The notes: generated by a model from the letters alone, not told the origin. A stretch of DNA of 37,022 bases from Lachnospiraceae bacterium (GCA_022797535.1 JAAWKU010000015.1:1-37022), one strand, 5' to 3'. Shown: positions 26,865 to 37,022, counted from the first letter of the stretch. Numbers and translations are program-made.

Positions 26865-27509
26865 ATGCGTCTACGAAATATAACCGGCTCCCGGGAAGTG
26901 ATCGCTGCCAGCGCCTATGTGGTGCATGGGGAAAAGGAATGTCGGAGAAGGTGGAAGGAGATTTTTGGAAACGACAGCCCGATCCACATTGAGATTGGCA
27001 TGGGAAAGGGGAAATTCCTTCACACCATGGCCCGCCTGCACCCGGAGGTCAATTATGTGGGAATTGAAAAATATTCCAGTGTGCTGCTGCGGGCCATACA
27101 GAAAATGGAGGAGGAAGAACTGCCCAACCTGAAATTTATCCGTATGGACGCGGAGGAGATCACGGAGGTGTTTGCTCCTGGAGAGGTGGAACGTATCTAC
27201 CTGAATTTCTCCGATCCCTGGCCCAAGGACAGGCATGCCAGACGACGGCTTCCGTCCCGGCAGTTCCTGGCCAGATATGACGTGATCCTGAAGGATGGCG
27301 GGGAACTGGAATTCAAAACAGACAACCGGCAGCTGTTTGACTTTGCGGTGGGAGAGCTGGCTCCCGCCGGATGGAAAGCCAGGGCTGTCACCTATGATCT
27401 TCACGGAGACAGGGCCTTGATGGAGGGTAATGTGATGACGGAGTACGAGGAAAAATTTTCCGCCCAGGGAAATCCCATCAATAAATACATCATATACCGG
27501 GAAAAATAA
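26865..27509 (+). CDS. trmB: tRNA (guanine-N7)-methyltransferase TrmB
   Basis: A 214-residue enzyme that methylates N7 of G46 in tRNA variable loops using SAM. Landmarks are the SAM site HIEIGMGKGKF, EKYSSVLLRA, the family motif LNFSDPWPKDRHARRRLP, LEFKTDNRQLFDF and the C-terminal TEYEEKFSAQGNPINKY. Length and motif order are standard. The ATG has AGGAAGGA upstream and lies 27 bp after the carboxypeptidase stop, so it belongs to the same operon. Confidence 0.96.
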   Translation: MRLRNITGSREVIAASAYVVHGEKECRRRWKEIFGNDSPIHIEIGMGKGKFLHTMARLHPEVNYVGIEKYSSVLLRAIQKMEEEELPNLKFIRMDAEEITEVFAPGEVERIYLNFSDPWPKDRHARRRLPSRQFLARYDVILKDGGELEFKTDNRQLFDFAVGELAPAGWKARAVTYDLHGDRALMEGNVMTEYEEKFSAQGNPINKYIIYREK

Positions 27510-27561
27510 ATTACCGGCAGAATCATTAAGAAACAAAAATATAAAGCAGGAGGACTAAAAA

Positions 27562-27873
27562 ATGAAGTTTACGGCAGACAATTTTGACACAGAGGTATTG
27601 CAGGCCCAGGGCACGGTGCTGGTGGATTTTTACGCGGAGTGGTGCGGCCCCTGCAAGATGATGGCCCCGCTGGTGGAGCGCATGGCCGAGAAGTACGCGG
27701 GCCAGATCAAGATCGGTAAGCTGAATGTGGACGAGGCTATGGAGATTTCCGAAAGATATCATGTGAGGAATATTCCCACTTTTATCTTTTTCCAGAACGG
27801 GCAGCCGACGGCCACTTATGTGGGCGGTATGTCCGCGGCGGACCTGGAGGAGAAGATCAAAGCATATGTCTGA
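27562..27873 (+). CDS. trxA: thioredoxin
   Basis: A 103-residue thioredoxin with the active site FYAEWCGPCKMMAP (dithiol CGPC), the cis-proline segment RNIPTFIFFQNG and a standard C-terminal helix. It reduces protein disulfides in the cytoplasm with electrons from thioredoxin reductase. AGGAGGA lies 9 nt before the ATG. The YitT gene follows after 9 bp. Confidence 0.97.
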   Translation: MKFTADNFDTEVLQAQGTVLVDFYAEWCGPCKMMAPLVERMAEKYAGQIKIGKLNVDEAMEISERYHVRNIPTFIFFQNGQPTATYVGGMSAADLEEKIKAYV

Positions 27874-27882
27874 CGGGGAGCC

Positions 27883-28776
27883 ATGACGATGAAAACTTTT
27901 GAGGACAAGCGCCTGCTGGCTTATGAGGGCAGGCGCACTTTGCTGGCCATGGCAGGGGCAGCCATCTACGCCCTGGGGACCAATCTGTTTATCGTGCCCT
28001 CGGGCCTGTACAGCAGCGGCATCATGGGCCTCTGCCAGGTGATGCGGACGCTGCTGGTGGAATGTATGCGACTGCCCATTGGAAATGTGGATATAGCAGG
28101 TATTATCTACTATATTATCAATATTCCGATTTTTGTCATTGGATACCGCAAGATGGGAAAGAAATTCCTGATCAAGACCCTGATGTGTGTGACGGTGATG
28201 TCGGTGGGCATGTCTGTGATTCCCGTTACCCAGATTGTGGAGGACACCATGCTGGCCTGCGTCATTGGCGGTATTCTCTGCGGCGCCGGTGTGGGCTTAT
28301 TGCTGCGTATGGGCTCTTCCGGCGGCGGTATGGACATTGTGGGAGTGATTCTGGTGAAATGGCGGCAGGATTTCAGCGTGGGGAAGGTCAACCTGATGAT
28401 GAACCTGGTGCTGTACAGCGCCTGTCTGTTTCTCTTTGACGTGGAGACAACCCTGTATTCCGTGATCAATGCGGCGGTGTATTCGGTGGCCATAGACAGG
28501 CTGCACGCCCAGAACATCAATGTGGAGGTGAATGTGATCACCAAGATCAGTTCCCGGGAACTGGAACGGGAGGTATTCTCGGAACTGGGCCGGGGCATTA
28601 CCAAATGGAAAACCGTGGGCGCCTATACTCATGAAGAGTCTCATATTCTCTACATTATGATGTCTAAATACGAAGTACATCAACTCAAGAACATAGTTCA
28701 CAAGTATGACCCCCAGGCATTCATCGTGGTAAATGAGGGCGTGCACGTGGAAGGTAATTATTTGAAGAAATTGTAA
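27883..28776 (+). CDS. YitT family membrane protein (DUF161/DUF2179)
   Basis: A 297-residue protein with five or six membrane helices in the first ~190 residues (AGAAIYALGTNLFIVPSGLYSSGIMG opens the YitT domain, and LLLRMGSSGGGMDIVG is the family's glycine-rich loop) and a soluble C-terminal DUF2179 domain (NVEVNVITKISSRELE, GRGITKWKTVGAYTHEE). The family is widespread in Firmicutes and its transport or sensing role is not established. The start is ATG 27883 or the ATG two codons later; GGGGAG precedes both. Confidence 0.93.
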   Translation: MTMKTFEDKRLLAYEGRRTLLAMAGAAIYALGTNLFIVPSGLYSSGIMGLCQVMRTLLVECMRLPIGNVDIAGIIYYIINIPIFVIGYRKMGKKFLIKTLMCVTVMSVGMSVIPVTQIVEDTMLACVIGGILCGAGVGLLLRMGSSGGGMDIVGVILVKWRQDFSVGKVNLMMNLVLYSACLFLFDVETTLYSVINAAVYSVAIDRLHAQNINVEVNVITKISSRELEREVFSELGRGITKWKTVGAYTHEESHILYIMMSKYEVHQLKNIVHKYDPQAFIVVNEGVHVEGNYLKKL

Positions 28777-28807
28777 ATGCGGTTTTTTCTGTCTTGATTT
28801 TCCTCAT

Positions 28808-30292
28808 TTAATTGTGATACAGTCTGCTGGACTCATACTCCGGTTCGCAGGTGAGGTTTGTCCCCAGCTTGCGCAGCACATTCCTGTCCACCTGGGACAG
28901 GATCACGCTGGAATGTACCTCGGAGCCCCGCAGGTTCTGCAGCTGTCGGATGGCCAGCTGGGCGGTTTCGTCCGTGGAGGCGCAGATGGACAGGGCGATC
29001 AGTACCTCGTCGGTGTGCAGGCGGGGATTGCGGTTGCCCAGATGGGCCGTTTTAAGTTCCTGGATGGGGCCGATGGTGCTGGGGGACATCAGTTGTACTT
29101 CATCGGGAATATGGGCCAGGGCCTTCAGCGCGTTCAGCAGCATAGCGGAAGAGGCACCCAGAAGTTCGCTGGTCTTGCCTGTGACGATGCGGCCGTCCGG
29201 CAGCTGGATGGCGGTGGCGGGTTTGCCCGTGGCCGCCGCTTTCACCTTGGCGGCGCTGACCACAGGACGGTCATCCACCGTGATGCCGGCCTGCTTCATC
29301 AACAACTCCAGCTTCAGGATCTGTTCGTCGTCCGCGCTGCCCTGGCGTTTTTCACACAGGGCATTGAAGTATCTGCGAATGATTTCCTGGCAGGAGGCTT
29401 CCCTGCAGGCCTCATCGTCCACAATGCATAATCCGGCCATGTTGACACCCATGTCGGTGGGAGATTTGTAAGGGGACTGTCCCATGATCTTCTCAAACAT
29501 GGCCCCGAGCACCGGAAAGATTTCCACATCCCGGTTGTAGTTGATGGTGGTCTCTCCGTAGGCGTCCAGATGGAAGGGGTCGATCATATTAACATCATTC
29601 AAGTCCGCGGTGGCTGCTTCATAGGCCAGATTGACGGGATGTTTCAGGGACAGGTTCCAGATGGGGAAAGTCTCGTATTTGGCATATCCCGCTTTGATGC
29701 CTCTTTTATGCTCATGGTAAAGCTGAGACAGGCAGGTGGCCATCTTTCCGCTGCCCGGGCCGGGGGCGGTGATCACCACCAGCTCCCGGGAGGTTTCGAT
29801 ATATTCGTTGCGCCCGTATCCCTGGTCGCTGACAATGAGAGGGATGTTGGATGGATAGCCGGGGATGGAGTAGTGGCGGTACACTTTCATTCCCAGGGAT
29901 TCCAGCTTCTTCTGGTAGGCGATGGCGCTGGGCTGTTCTGCGAAGCGGGTCAGGCACACGCTTCCCACATACAGGCCATAGCCCCGGAAAGCGTCGATGA
30001 GGCGCAGCACGTCCACATCATAGGTGATGCCCAGATCGGAGCGCACCTTATTTTTCTCGATATCCGCCGCATTGATTACGATAACAATCTCGGCGTGGTC
30101 CCGCAACTGTGCCAGCATGTCTATTTTGCTGTCAGGCTTGAAGCCGGGCAGGACCCGGGAAGCATGATAGTCGTCAAAGAGCTTTCCCCCGAACTCCAGG
30201 TAGAGTTTGCCGCCAAAGGCGGCGATTCGCTCCCGGATCTTCTGGGACTGCATTTTCAGGTATTTGTCATGATCGAAACCGATTTTACTCAT
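28808..30292 (-). CDS. DUF1846 family protein
   Basis: A 494-residue cytoplasmic protein matching DUF1846: [61 protein letters not shown], and a P-loop-like [20 protein letters not shown]. Structures of the family are known but the biochemical role is not. Two starts are possible: ATG at 30301 is only 3 nt from GGGGAGG, while ATG at 30292 is 12 nt away and gives the usual family N-terminus, so the latter is chosen. It is divergent from ftsH and convergent with the YitT gene (31 bp apart). Confidence 0.9.
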   Translation of the reverse strand: MSKIGFDHDKYLKMQSQKIRERIAAFGGKLYLEFGGKLFDDYHASRVLPGFKPDSKIDMLAQLRDHAEIVIVINAADIEKNKVRSDLGITYDVDVLRLIDAFRGYGLYVGSVCLTRFAEQPSAIAYQKKLESLGMKVYRHYSIPGYPSNIPLIVSDQGYGRNEYIETSRELVVITAPGPGSGKMATCLSQLYHEHKRGIKAGYAKYETFPIWNLSLKHPVNLAYEAATADLNDVNMIDPFHLDAYGETTINYNRDVEIFPVLGAMFEKIMGQSPYKSPTDMGVNMAGLCIVDDEACREASCQEIIRRYFNALCEKRQGSADDEQILKLELLMKQAGITVDDRPVVSAAKVKAAATGKPATAIQLPDGRIVTGKTSELLGASSAMLLNALKALAHIPDEVQLMSPSTIGPIQELKTAHLGNRNPRLHTDEVLIALSICASTDETAQLAIRQLQNLRGSEVHSSVILSQVDRNVLRKLGTNLTCEPEYESSRLYHN

Positions 30293-30345
30293 TAGTTCCA
30301 TATACCTCCCCAAGGGCTGAAAATTTAGAGTACCAAACTCATATT

Positions 30346-30374
30346 ATTTTACAAAAAATGAATGACAAAATCAA
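30346..30374 (-). promoter_or_regulatory. promoter of the DUF1846 gene
   Basis: On the minus strand TTGATT (30374-30369), 17 bp, TAAAAT (30351-30346), about 50 bp before the start codon. Confidence 0.65.
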
Positions 30375-30419
30375 GACATACTGGTCTGAAATCTTTATAA
30401 ATCTTTTAGAGATCGACTA

Positions 30420-30448
30420 TTGATTTATGTTTTGGGAATCTTTATAAT
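30420..30448 (+). promoter_or_regulatory. promoter of ftsH
   Basis: TTGATT (30420-30425), 17 bp, TATAAT (30443-30448). It shares its -35 hexamer with the divergent DUF1846 promoter 46 bp away. Confidence 0.75.
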
Positions 30449-30519
30449 AGAGTGCATATGAATTTGGTATAAAATAACGGAAAACTGCGGAATTTTGAAT
30501 TTGCACAGGAAAGGGACTT

Positions 30520-32937
30520 ATGGATAATCATATGGATAATTATAATAACGGCGGCCCGGGAGGCGGCAATAACAATTCGGGACCGGGGGGGAACGGCGGT
30601 GAGAACAACAACCAGAAACCCCAGCGTCCCAGCATTATGATGATTCTTGCGTTCATACTGAGCAGTATTCTTCTGCTTGCCCTGCTATGGACAATTTTCT
30701 TCGCCAAAAGCGGTGATGTGATGGAGGTTCCCTACTCCACCTTTGTGGAGCGGATGAATGCGGACCAGATCGAATCCGTGAAACTCAGCGGCGAGACCAT
30801 CAGCTTTACACTGAAGGATGGTGTGGTGGACGAGTCTGCCCCCAAAATCTATGACCTTTACAGCTTTAAGCCCATAAAGATAGAGTATCAGACCCTGCAG
30901 ATCGAAAACACGGAGACAGTGACCCAGAGGGCCCTGGAACATGGGGTGGAGGTCTATGGCGTTTCCACCAGCGTGGGTGAGTGGATCATGCAGATTCTGA
31001 TGACACTGGTGCTGCCTCTGGTGCTGGTGTGGATCCTGCTGGGCTTCCTGTTCCGAAGAATGGGCGGCAGCAGCGGTCCCATGGGAGTGGGTAAGAGCAA
31101 CGCCAAAGTGTATGTACAGAAGGAGACCGGTGTGACCTTCGCGGATGTGGCGGGGGAGGACGAGGCCAAGGAATCCCTGGTGGAAGTGGTAGACTTCCTG
31201 CACAATCCGGGCAGATACGCCAAGATCGGCGCAAGGCTGCCCAAGGGCGCGCTGCTGGTGGGTCCTCCCGGCACAGGCAAAACCCTGTTGGCAAGAGCGG
31301 TAGCCGGGGAGGCCCATGTACCGTTTTTCTCCCTGACGGGTTCCGACTTTATAGAATTGTACGTGGGCGTGGGAGCCAGCCGGGTGCGTGATCTGTTCAA
31401 AGAGGCCACCAAGAATGCCCCCTGCATCATTTTCATAGACGAGATCGACGCCATCGGACGCAGCCGTGATTCCAAATACGGCGGCGGCAACGAGGAGCGG
31501 GAACAGACCCTGAACCAGCTGTTGTCCGAGATGGACGGTTTTGACAGTTCTAAGGGCATTCTGATTCTGGCCGCCACCAACCGGCCGGAGATTCTGGATA
31601 AGGCCCTCTTGCGCCCCGGCCGTTTTGACCGTCGGATCATCGTGGATAAGCCGGACTTAAAGGGGCGGGTGGACATCCTGAAGGTTCATACCAAGGATGT
31701 AAAGATGGACGAGACAGTGGACCTGGATGCCATTGCCCTGGCCACCAGCGGCGCCGTGGGATCGGATCTGGCCAATATGATCAATGAGGCCGCCATTAAC
31801 GCGGTGAAGGAAAACAGGGAGTATGTGTGCCAGAAAGACCTGTTCAACGCAGTGGAGCAGGTTCTGGTGGGCAAGGAAAAGAAGGATCGAATCATGAGCA
31901 GGGAGGAGCGCCGCATTGTGTCCTATCACGAGGTGGGTCACGCGCTGATCAGCGCTCTGCAAAAGAATTCCGAACCCGTGCAGAAGATCACCATTGTGCC
32001 ACGCACCATGGGGGCTCTGGGCTATGTGATGCATGTGCCCGAGGAGGAGAAGTATCTGAACACCGAGGCGGAACTGCGGGATATGCTGGTGAGTCTGGTG
32101 GGTGGCCGGGCGGCGGAGGAAATCGTGTTTGAGACCGTTACCACAGGCGCAGCCAATGATATTGAGAAAGCCACCAACATTGCCAAAGCCATGGTGACGG
32201 AGTACGGTATGAGCAAGAAGTTCGGCCTGATCGGCCTGGCTTCCATGCAGAATAAATATCTGGACAGCAGCGCCACGCTGAACTGCAGCGATGCCACAGA
32301 GGCGGAGATCGACGCGGAAGTGGTGGCCATTCTGAAGGAGAGTTACGAGAAGGCAAAGGAACTGCTTCGTGAAAACAGAGAGTTGATGGATAAGCTGGCC
32401 GAGTACCTGATCGAGAAGGAGACCATCACCGGCAAGGAATTCATGGAGATTTTCCGCCGGGAGAAAGGTCTGCCGGACCCTGTGGAGGAGAAGGAGGGTC
32501 AGTCCTCCGGGAACAGGGCAGACGGAAAGAGTACCGGAGCCGCCCAGGGGCAGAAGGCTCACGGAGGCAGTACAGAGGCCGCCCAGGGGCAGGAAGCTCA
32601 CGGAGGCAGAACCGAAGCTGCCCAGGGGCAGGAGGCTTACGGGGGAAGTACAGAGGCCGCCCAGGGGCAGGAAGCTCACGGAGGCAGTACAGAGGCCGCC
32701 CAGGGGCAGGAGGTTTACGGAGGCAGTACAGAGGCCGCCCGGAGCGGCAGCGCTGCAGGCGGCGGAGTGGACGTGACCATCACGGATGAGACAGCCCATA
32801 GCGCAGACGGCGGAACCGCTTCGATTCCGGAGGTTACTTTGCCGGAAGCGCCTGGATTCCCGGGAGGGGAAACAGATCAAAAGGATGAACAGCCCCCTGC
32901 GGGACCTACGGGGAGGTTCTCCGGCGGAAGCCTTTAG
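30520..32937 (+). CDS. ftsH: ATP-dependent zinc metalloprotease FtsH with a repeat C-terminal tail
   Basis: An 805-residue membrane AAA+ protease that extracts and degrades misfolded membrane and cytoplasmic proteins. After an Asn/Gly-rich N-terminus come a membrane helix (~38-62), an extracytoplasmic domain, a second helix (~158-182), the AAA module with Walker A GPPGTGKT (248-255), Walker [13 protein letters not shown] (302-313) and second-region RPGRFDRRI, then the zinc protease site HEVGH (470-474). The enzyme core ends near residue 655, after which some 150 residues of low-complexity tail follow, including six 13-residue repeats. Typical FtsH is 610-700 residues. The ATG follows AAAGGG. 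uvrC starts 34 bp downstream. Confidence 0.97.
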   Translation: MDNHMDNYNNGGPGGGNNNSGPGGNGGENNNQKPQRPSIMMILAFILSSILLLALLWTIFFAKSGDVMEVPYSTFVERMNADQIESVKLSGETISFTLKDGVVDESAPKIYDLYSFKPIKIEYQTLQIENTETVTQRALEHGVEVYGVSTSVGEWIMQILMTLVLPLVLVWILLGFLFRRMGGSSGPMGVGKSNAKVYVQKETGVTFADVAGEDEAKESLVEVVDFLHNPGRYAKIGARLPKGALLVGPPGTGKTLLARAVAGEAHVPFFSLTGSDFIELYVGVGASRVRDLFKEATKNAPCIIFIDEIDAIGRSRDSKYGGGNEEREQTLNQLLSEMDGFDSSKGILILAATNRPEILDKALLRPGRFDRRIIVDKPDLKGRVDILKVHTKDVKMDETVDLDAIALATSGAVGSDLANMINEAAINAVKENREYVCQKDLFNAVEQVLVGKEKKDRIMSREERRIVSYHEVGHALISALQKNSEPVQKITIVPRTMGALGYVMHVPEEEKYLNTEAELRDMLVSLVGGRAAEEIVFETVTTGAANDIEKATNIAKAMVTEYGMSKKFGLIGLASMQNKYLDSSATLNCSDATEAEIDAEVVAILKESYEKAKELLRENRELMDKLAEYLIEKETITGKEFMEIFRREKGLPDPVEEKEGQSSGNRADGKSTGAAQGQKAHGGSTEAAQGQEAHGGRTEAAQGQEAYGGSTEAAQGQEAHGGSTEAAQGQEVYGGSTEAARSGSAAGGGVDVTITDETAHSADGGTASIPEVTLPEAPGFPGGETDQKDEQPPAGPTGRFSGGSL
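32533..32766 (+). repeat. 39-bp tandem repeats in the 3' end of ftsH
   Basis: Six in-frame 13-residue units (residues 672-749) based on [13 protein letters not shown]. Four middle copies differ by only a few bases (H/Y, S/R, A/V exchanges); the first and last are degenerate. The near identity at DNA level points to recent slippage or recombination, so copy number may vary between strains. Confidence 0.92.
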
Positions 32938-32971
32938 TGCGGACCGGCCCAATGGGATTAGCGAGGAAGCC

Positions 32972-34846
32972 ATGACATTTGACTTTGAGGAAGAACTGAA
33001 AAAACTCCCCGGAAAGCCGGGGGTCTATATTATGCGGGATGCCGGTGACGGCATCCTGTATGTAGGTAAGGCAGTCAATCTGCACAATCGCGTTCGGTCT
33101 TACTTCCGGGACAATATCGGCCGGGGGCCCATGATCGACAAGATGGTGACGTTGATTGCCCGGTTTGAATATATTGTGACGGATTCGGAGCTGGAAGCCC
33201 TGGTGCTGGAGAACAACTTAATCAAGGAACATTCTCCAAAATACAACACTCTGCTGAAGGACGACAAGACATATCCCTATATCAAAGTGACCATGGGGGA
33301 GGAGTATCCCCGCATTCTCTTTTCCCGGCTGATGAAAAAGGACAAATCCCGCTACTATGGTCCTTACACCAGCGCTGCAGCGGTGAAGGATACCATTGAA
33401 CTGCTGAACAAACTGTTTTGTCTGCGCACCTGCAATCGCAGTCTGCCCAGGGACATCGGCAATGACCGCCCCTGTCTGAACTATCATATCAAGCAGTGCA
33501 TGGCTCCCTGCCAGGGCTACATCAGCAGGGAACAGTACCGTCAACAGCTGGCTCGGGCACTGGAGTTCCTCAATGGCAATTATAATAAGATTCTGAGAGA
33601 GCTGGAGGACAAGATGAAGCAGGCAGCGGAAAGCCTGGATTTTGAGGAGGCGGCCCGCTACCGGGATCTGCATGCCAGCGTGAAATCCGTGTCCCAGAAA
33701 CAGAAAATCACGGACAGCGCTTTGGACGACAAAGATGTGGTAGCCCTGTATCAGGACGAAACAGACGCGGTGGTACAGGTATTTTTTGTACGGGACGGCA
33801 AGCTGATCGGCCGGGAACATTATTATATGATGCATGTGTCAGGCGTGAAAAAGGAAGTCATTCTGGAAGATTTTGTAAAACAGTTTTATGCGGGAACCCC
33901 CTTTATCCCACGGGAGTTGATGCTGCAATATGAGATCTCGGACAATGAATTGGTGGAAAAGTGGTTATCGGAGCGTAAGGGCTCCAGGGTGCGGATCCGG
34001 GTACCCAAGATCGGCAGCAAGGAGAAGCTGGTGGAACTGGCGGCTCAGAATGCCAAATTGATCCTGAGCCAGGACAAGGAGAAGCTGAAGCGGGAGGAGG
34101 GGCGCACCATCGGGGCGGTAAAGGAAATCGCGGACTGGCTGGGCCTGGACTGCGTGGATCGGATGGAAGCCTTTGATATCTCCAACATCAGCGGTTTTGA
34201 GAATGTGGGCTCTATGGTAGTGTATGAGAAGGGGAAACCCAAGCGCAGCGATTACCGGAAATTCCGCATCAAAACTGTGGCGGGCCCGGATGATTACGCC
34301 TGTATGAAGGAAGTATTGACCCGGCGTCTGGTTCATGGCCTGGAAGAGAGCCGGGAACTGGAGGAGCGGGATATGGACCAGGCGTATGGCAGCTTTACCA
34401 AATTCCCGGATCTGCTGCTGATGGACGGCGGCAGGGGACAGGTCAACATCGCTCTGTCCGTGCTGGAGGAACTGCAGATCCATATCCCTGTCTGCGGTAT
34501 GGTGAAGGACGACAATCATCGGACCCGGGGCCTGTACTATAACAATGTGGAAATCCCCATCGACACTCGCAGCGAAGGCTTTAAGCTGATCACCCGGATA
34601 CAGGACGAGGCCCACCGTTTTGCCATTGAGTATCACAGGTCCCTGCGCAGCAAGGCCCAGGTCAAATCCCGGCTGGATGAGATTCCCGGCGTGGGGCCTG
34701 CCCGGCGCAAGGCCCTGATGCGGCATTTTAAATCCCTGGAGGAGATCAAGGCTGCGACGGTGGAGGAATTAATGCAGGTACCGGAGATCCCGCAGCATGT
34801 AGCAGAGGTGATTCGCCGTTTTTTTGAGGAACAAAACCTTACTTAG
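32972..34846 (+). CDS. uvrC: excinuclease ABC subunit C
   Basis: A 624-residue nucleotide-excision-repair nuclease that makes the two cuts around a lesion bound by UvrB. It has the N-terminal GIY-YIG nuclease ([22 protein letters not shown]), a Cys-containing middle ([17 protein letters not shown]), the UvrB-binding UVR motif (near [18 protein letters not shown]), the RNase H-like nuclease ([30 protein letters not shown]) and C-terminal helix-hairpin-helix units ([19 protein letters not shown]). The ATG at 32972 has GAGGAAG upstream and gives the normal length; an open frame back to 32786 lies inside ftsH and is not used. It is probably co-transcribed with ftsH. Confidence 0.96.
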   Translation: MTFDFEEELKKLPGKPGVYIMRDAGDGILYVGKAVNLHNRVRSYFRDNIGRGPMIDKMVTLIARFEYIVTDSELEALVLENNLIKEHSPKYNTLLKDDKTYPYIKVTMGEEYPRILFSRLMKKDKSRYYGPYTSAAAVKDTIELLNKLFCLRTCNRSLPRDIGNDRPCLNYHIKQCMAPCQGYISREQYRQQLARALEFLNGNYNKILRELEDKMKQAAESLDFEEAARYRDLHASVKSVSQKQKITDSALDDKDVVALYQDETDAVVQVFFVRDGKLIGREHYYMMHVSGVKKEVILEDFVKQFYAGTPFIPRELMLQYEISDNELVEKWLSERKGSRVRIRVPKIGSKEKLVELAAQNAKLILSQDKEKLKREEGRTIGAVKEIADWLGLDCVDRMEAFDISNISGFENVGSMVVYEKGKPKRSDYRKFRIKTVAGPDDYACMKEVLTRRLVHGLEESRELEERDMDQAYGSFTKFPDLLLMDGGRGQVNIALSVLEELQIHIPVCGMVKDDNHRTRGLYYNNVEIPIDTRSEGFKLITRIQDEAHRFAIEYHRSLRSKAQVKSRLDEIPGVGPARRKALMRHFKSLEEIKAATVEELMQVPEIPQHVAEVIRRFFEEQNLT

Positions 34847-34865
34847 AAAGAGAGGGAGGGGAAAA

Positions 34866-36932
34866 ATGAATGGTACTTTTGAAGTGAGGCGTAGATGGAT
34901 CGCCCTGCTGGCAGTGCTGCTGGCCACTTTGCTGGGGCTGGCTGCCTGTGGGAATCAGGGACGCCCGGCCATGGCAGGAGAGTCCGGCGGCCCGACAGAG
35001 ACAGCCCGGGGGGAAGGAATTTCCGGGGAAGGAGAAGCCCAGGAGGATCAGGGAAACTTTGGGGAAGGAGACGCCCAGGAGGATGAGGGAAACTTTGGGG
35101 CAGGAGATGCCCGGGGACAGGAAGGAAACCATGTGGAGGGAATACCTGCAGGGCCGGAAGAGAGTACGATGCAAGGGGATGTCCCTCAGGCGGAGGGAGA
35201 TGTCCTGGGACAGGAGGTAAACCCGGAGGCCGGAGATGGCCGGACACCGGGAGCAGGAGGAATGGTAGATGACGGCTCAGTGCGGCAGGAACTTACCGCC
35301 CTGGAAGTGACGCGGCTTATGGGCAATGGCATCAACCTGGGCAACACCATGGAGGCCTACGGCCGGGCCCAGCTGGGAACTCAGGCCCGGCCTGCCCAGT
35401 ACGAGACCTACTGGGGGCAGCCCGTGACCACCCGGGAGATGCTGGAAGGTATGAAAGCGGCGGGCTTTGACACTTTGCGTCTGCCCGTGGCCTGGACCAA
35501 TATGATGAATTTTGAGTCCGGTGACTATACCATTAATCCCGCCTATCTGGACCGGGTGGAGGAGATCGTGGGATATGCCCGCAGCGCAGGTATGTACGTG
35601 ATTATAAACGACCACTGGGATGGCGGGTGGTGGGGCATGTTCGGCTCCGCCAGCCAGGAGACCAGATCCCGGGCCATGGAACTGTACAAGTCCATGTGGA
35701 CCCAGGTGGGAGAACGCTTCAGGGACTATTCGGATTATGTGATCTTTGAGTCTGGCAATGAAGAACTGGGATTTCGGCTGAACGACACGGATATCGCCGG
35801 GGATTCCGGGAGCTTGTCGGACGGGGACTGCTATGAGGAGACCAATCGGATCAATCAGGCTTTTGTGGACACCATACGGGCCACCGGCGGCAATAATGCC
35901 AACCGCTTCCTGCTGATCGCGGGCTTTGGCACAGACGTCCGGGGCACCTGTGACAGCCGTTACAAGATGCCGGAGGACACGGTTGCGGACAAATTGCTGG
36001 TATCCGTGCATTGCTATGATCCCAGCGGCTACTGCATCAATACCAGCTTTTCCAAATGGGGCACCCGGCAGGAGTACCAGGCCATGAACGATACCCTGGC
36101 CATGATGGAGCGTTTTACCAGGCAGGGTTATGGCGTGGTCATCGGTGAGTATGGGGTTCTGATAGAGGATCCCCGCCAGGGACTGAAGGAGAATGCCGGG
36201 GAATATGTACGGAATTTCCTGAACAACTGCGATCTGTACGGCTACTGCCCTGTGCTGTGGGACTGCAATAACCTGTACAGCCGCAGCGACTGTGCTCTCA
36301 TCGACCAGGAGATGGCCGCTCTGTATGCTGCCCACAGCCTGGAGGCACAGAGCCAAAGGATCGAGGAGGCGATTGCGGCCCAGGCCCGGGAGGAGATGGA
36401 CGAAGCCTATGCCAATGCCCGGGAGGGCGCAGGGGTGGATGACCAGACGGCCATGGCCTGGATCATGTTCAACAGCAGCGATTGGAGCGTGCAGTACAGC
36501 GTGGGAGATAATTACAATCCCGATTCCCTGTCGGCGGGCATTGTGGCCACGGACGTGGAGGTCACGGGGGAGGGCACTTATACGGTGGCTCTTGATTTTA
36601 CTGGGGTCAGCGGCGGCCACGCTCTCAGCACCGGGTTCAGCGCCCTGGCCATTGCCAACGGCGAGAAACTTTTCCCCGGGTATTATGTGGAGATACAGGA
36701 GATCCTGGTCAACGGCCAGCCCTATGAGATGAAGGGCCAGCCCTACACATGCAGCGACGACGGGACCGTGACCCGGGTCAATCTGTACAATGCCTGGATT
36801 ACTCAGGTGTCCGGCGGGGCAAGGGTTCGCCAGGACAACGGGCGGGAACTTTCCCCCCGCCTTCTGGATGCGGAGACTCTGGGGGAAGTGGAAACCCTGT
36901 CTGTGACCTTCGACTATGTTAAGGGGCCCTAG
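34866..36932 (+). CDS. GH5 family glycoside hydrolase lipoprotein (endoglucanase-like)
   Basis: A 688-residue surface lipoprotein. A basic N-terminus and hydrophobic stretch end in the lipobox LAAC. A ~115-residue acidic, Gly/Glu/Gln-rich linker with 12-residue repeats follows, then a GH5 barrel: MGNGINLGNTMEAYG, FDTLRLPVAWTNMM, the acid/base Glu in FESGNEELG (E299), HCYDPSGYC, and the nucleophile Glu in VIGEYGVL (E428). A C-terminal beta-rich domain (~540-688) resembles a carbohydrate-binding module. It probably cleaves beta-glucans or related plant polysaccharides at the cell surface; exact specificity is unknown. The ATG at 34866 has GGGAGGGG upstream; the frame continues upstream into uvrC without a ribosome site. 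It follows uvrC by 19 bp. Confidence 0.9.
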   Translation: MNGTFEVRRRWIALLAVLLATLLGLAACGNQGRPAMAGESGGPTETARGEGISGEGEAQEDQGNFGEGDAQEDEGNFGAGDARGQEGNHVEGIPAGPEESTMQGDVPQAEGDVLGQEVNPEAGDGRTPGAGGMVDDGSVRQELTALEVTRLMGNGINLGNTMEAYGRAQLGTQARPAQYETYWGQPVTTREMLEGMKAAGFDTLRLPVAWTNMMNFESGDYTINPAYLDRVEEIVGYARSAGMYVIINDHWDGGWWGMFGSASQETRSRAMELYKSMWTQVGERFRDYSDYVIFESGNEELGFRLNDTDIAGDSGSLSDGDCYEETNRINQAFVDTIRATGGNNANRFLLIAGFGTDVRGTCDSRYKMPEDTVADKLLVSVHCYDPSGYCINTSFSKWGTRQEYQAMNDTLAMMERFTRQGYGVVIGEYGVLIEDPRQGLKENAGEYVRNFLNNCDLYGYCPVLWDCNNLYSRSDCALIDQEMAALYAAHSLEAQSQRIEEAIAAQAREEMDEAYANAREGAGVDDQTAMAWIMFNSSDWSVQYSVGDNYNPDSLSAGIVATDVEVTGEGTYTVALDFTGVSGGHALSTGFSALAIANGEKLFPGYYVEIQEILVNGQPYEMKGQPYTCSDDGTVTRVNLYNAWITQVSGGARVRQDNGRELSPRLLDAETLGEVETLSVTFDYVKGP
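35025..35130 (+). repeat. 36-bp repeats in the linker of the GH5 lipoprotein
   Basis: Two nearly identical 36-bp units (35025-35060, 35061-35096; peptide GEGDAQEDEGNF) and a third decayed unit to about 35130. They lengthen the flexible acidic spacer between the lipid anchor and the catalytic domain. Confidence 0.8.
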
Positions 36933-37022
36933 TGTACCGTATCGTTCACATTTCGCAAAATGACTTGCCTGAATTTCCATCTGCCGCGTTGTCGTCGGTC
37001 AACGATGCCACCGCATCGCCTC
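36933..37022. other. last 90 bases, nothing recognised
   Basis: Non-coding sequence after the GH5 stop. No clear terminator hairpin or promoter is visible before the window ends. Confidence 0.5.

Noticed and set aside
35277..36980. 567-codon minus-strand ORF opposite the GH5 gene
   Set aside because: Same shadow pattern; the plus strand encodes a clear lipoprotein with GH5 catalytic residues.

Overview
The window looks like a chromosomal segment of a gut-type Clostridia, most likely Lachnospiraceae. Supporting signs are a T-box riboswitch in front of a short-form proS, a PadR / DUF1700-DUF4097 pair, YerB-type DUF3048 lipoprotein, YitT and DUF1846 proteins, TTG/GTG starts with strong Shine-Dalgarno sites, and a G+C-rich, codon-biased background. 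The species cannot be named from this. No insertion sequence, prophage, CRISPR array or rRNA was seen. Two stretches are clearly more AT-rich than the rest (about 1-2110 and 14160-16010) and look acquired.

Layout. 1-2107: the 3' part of an ABC exporter and a BtrH-like protein, probably the end of a natural-product or peptide locus that lies mostly to the left. 2376-6788: a polytopic membrane protein and a GH2 beta-galactosidase. 6992-10962: a DUF3048 lipoprotein, a MATE exporter and a DUF3810 putative metallopeptidase. 11079-12188: a membrane GGDEF protein. 12299-12475: two tRNA-Gly genes (TCC, GCC). 12903-14045: an unknown protein with calcium-loop motifs. 14199-15996: a HindIII-type restriction-modification pair whose endonuclease gene appears frameshifted while the methyltransferase is intact. 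16166-17362 (minus): a MerR-methyltransferase fusion behind a 19-bp-spacer promoter. 17802-21617: aldose-epimerase homologue, proline T-box leader, proS and an esterase. 21975-23620: PadR regulator and a DUF1700/DUF4097 protein. 23809-27509: a DEDDh exonuclease, a D,D-carboxypeptidase with an odd repeat tail, and trmB, closely packed. 27562-28776: thioredoxin and a YitT membrane protein. 28808-30292 (minus): DUF1846 protein. 30520-36932: ftsH, uvrC and a GH5 lipoprotein.

How the genes fit together. Most are housekeeping or envelope genes: protein quality control (FtsH), peptidoglycan trimming (DacF-like), translation (proS, trmB, tRNA-Gly), DNA repair (uvrC), redox (trxA), and carbohydrate use (GH2, GH5, aldose epimerase homologue). 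The unusual content is structural. There are four independent short tandem repeats: 37 bp x4 in the proS T-box leader, 84 bp in the cytoplasmic tail of the carboxypeptidase, 39 bp in the FtsH tail, and 36 bp in the linker of the GH5 lipoprotein. The HindIII-type module goes with an apparent total absence of AAGCTT in the window, while the composition-matched GAATTC occurs about 14 times by eye.
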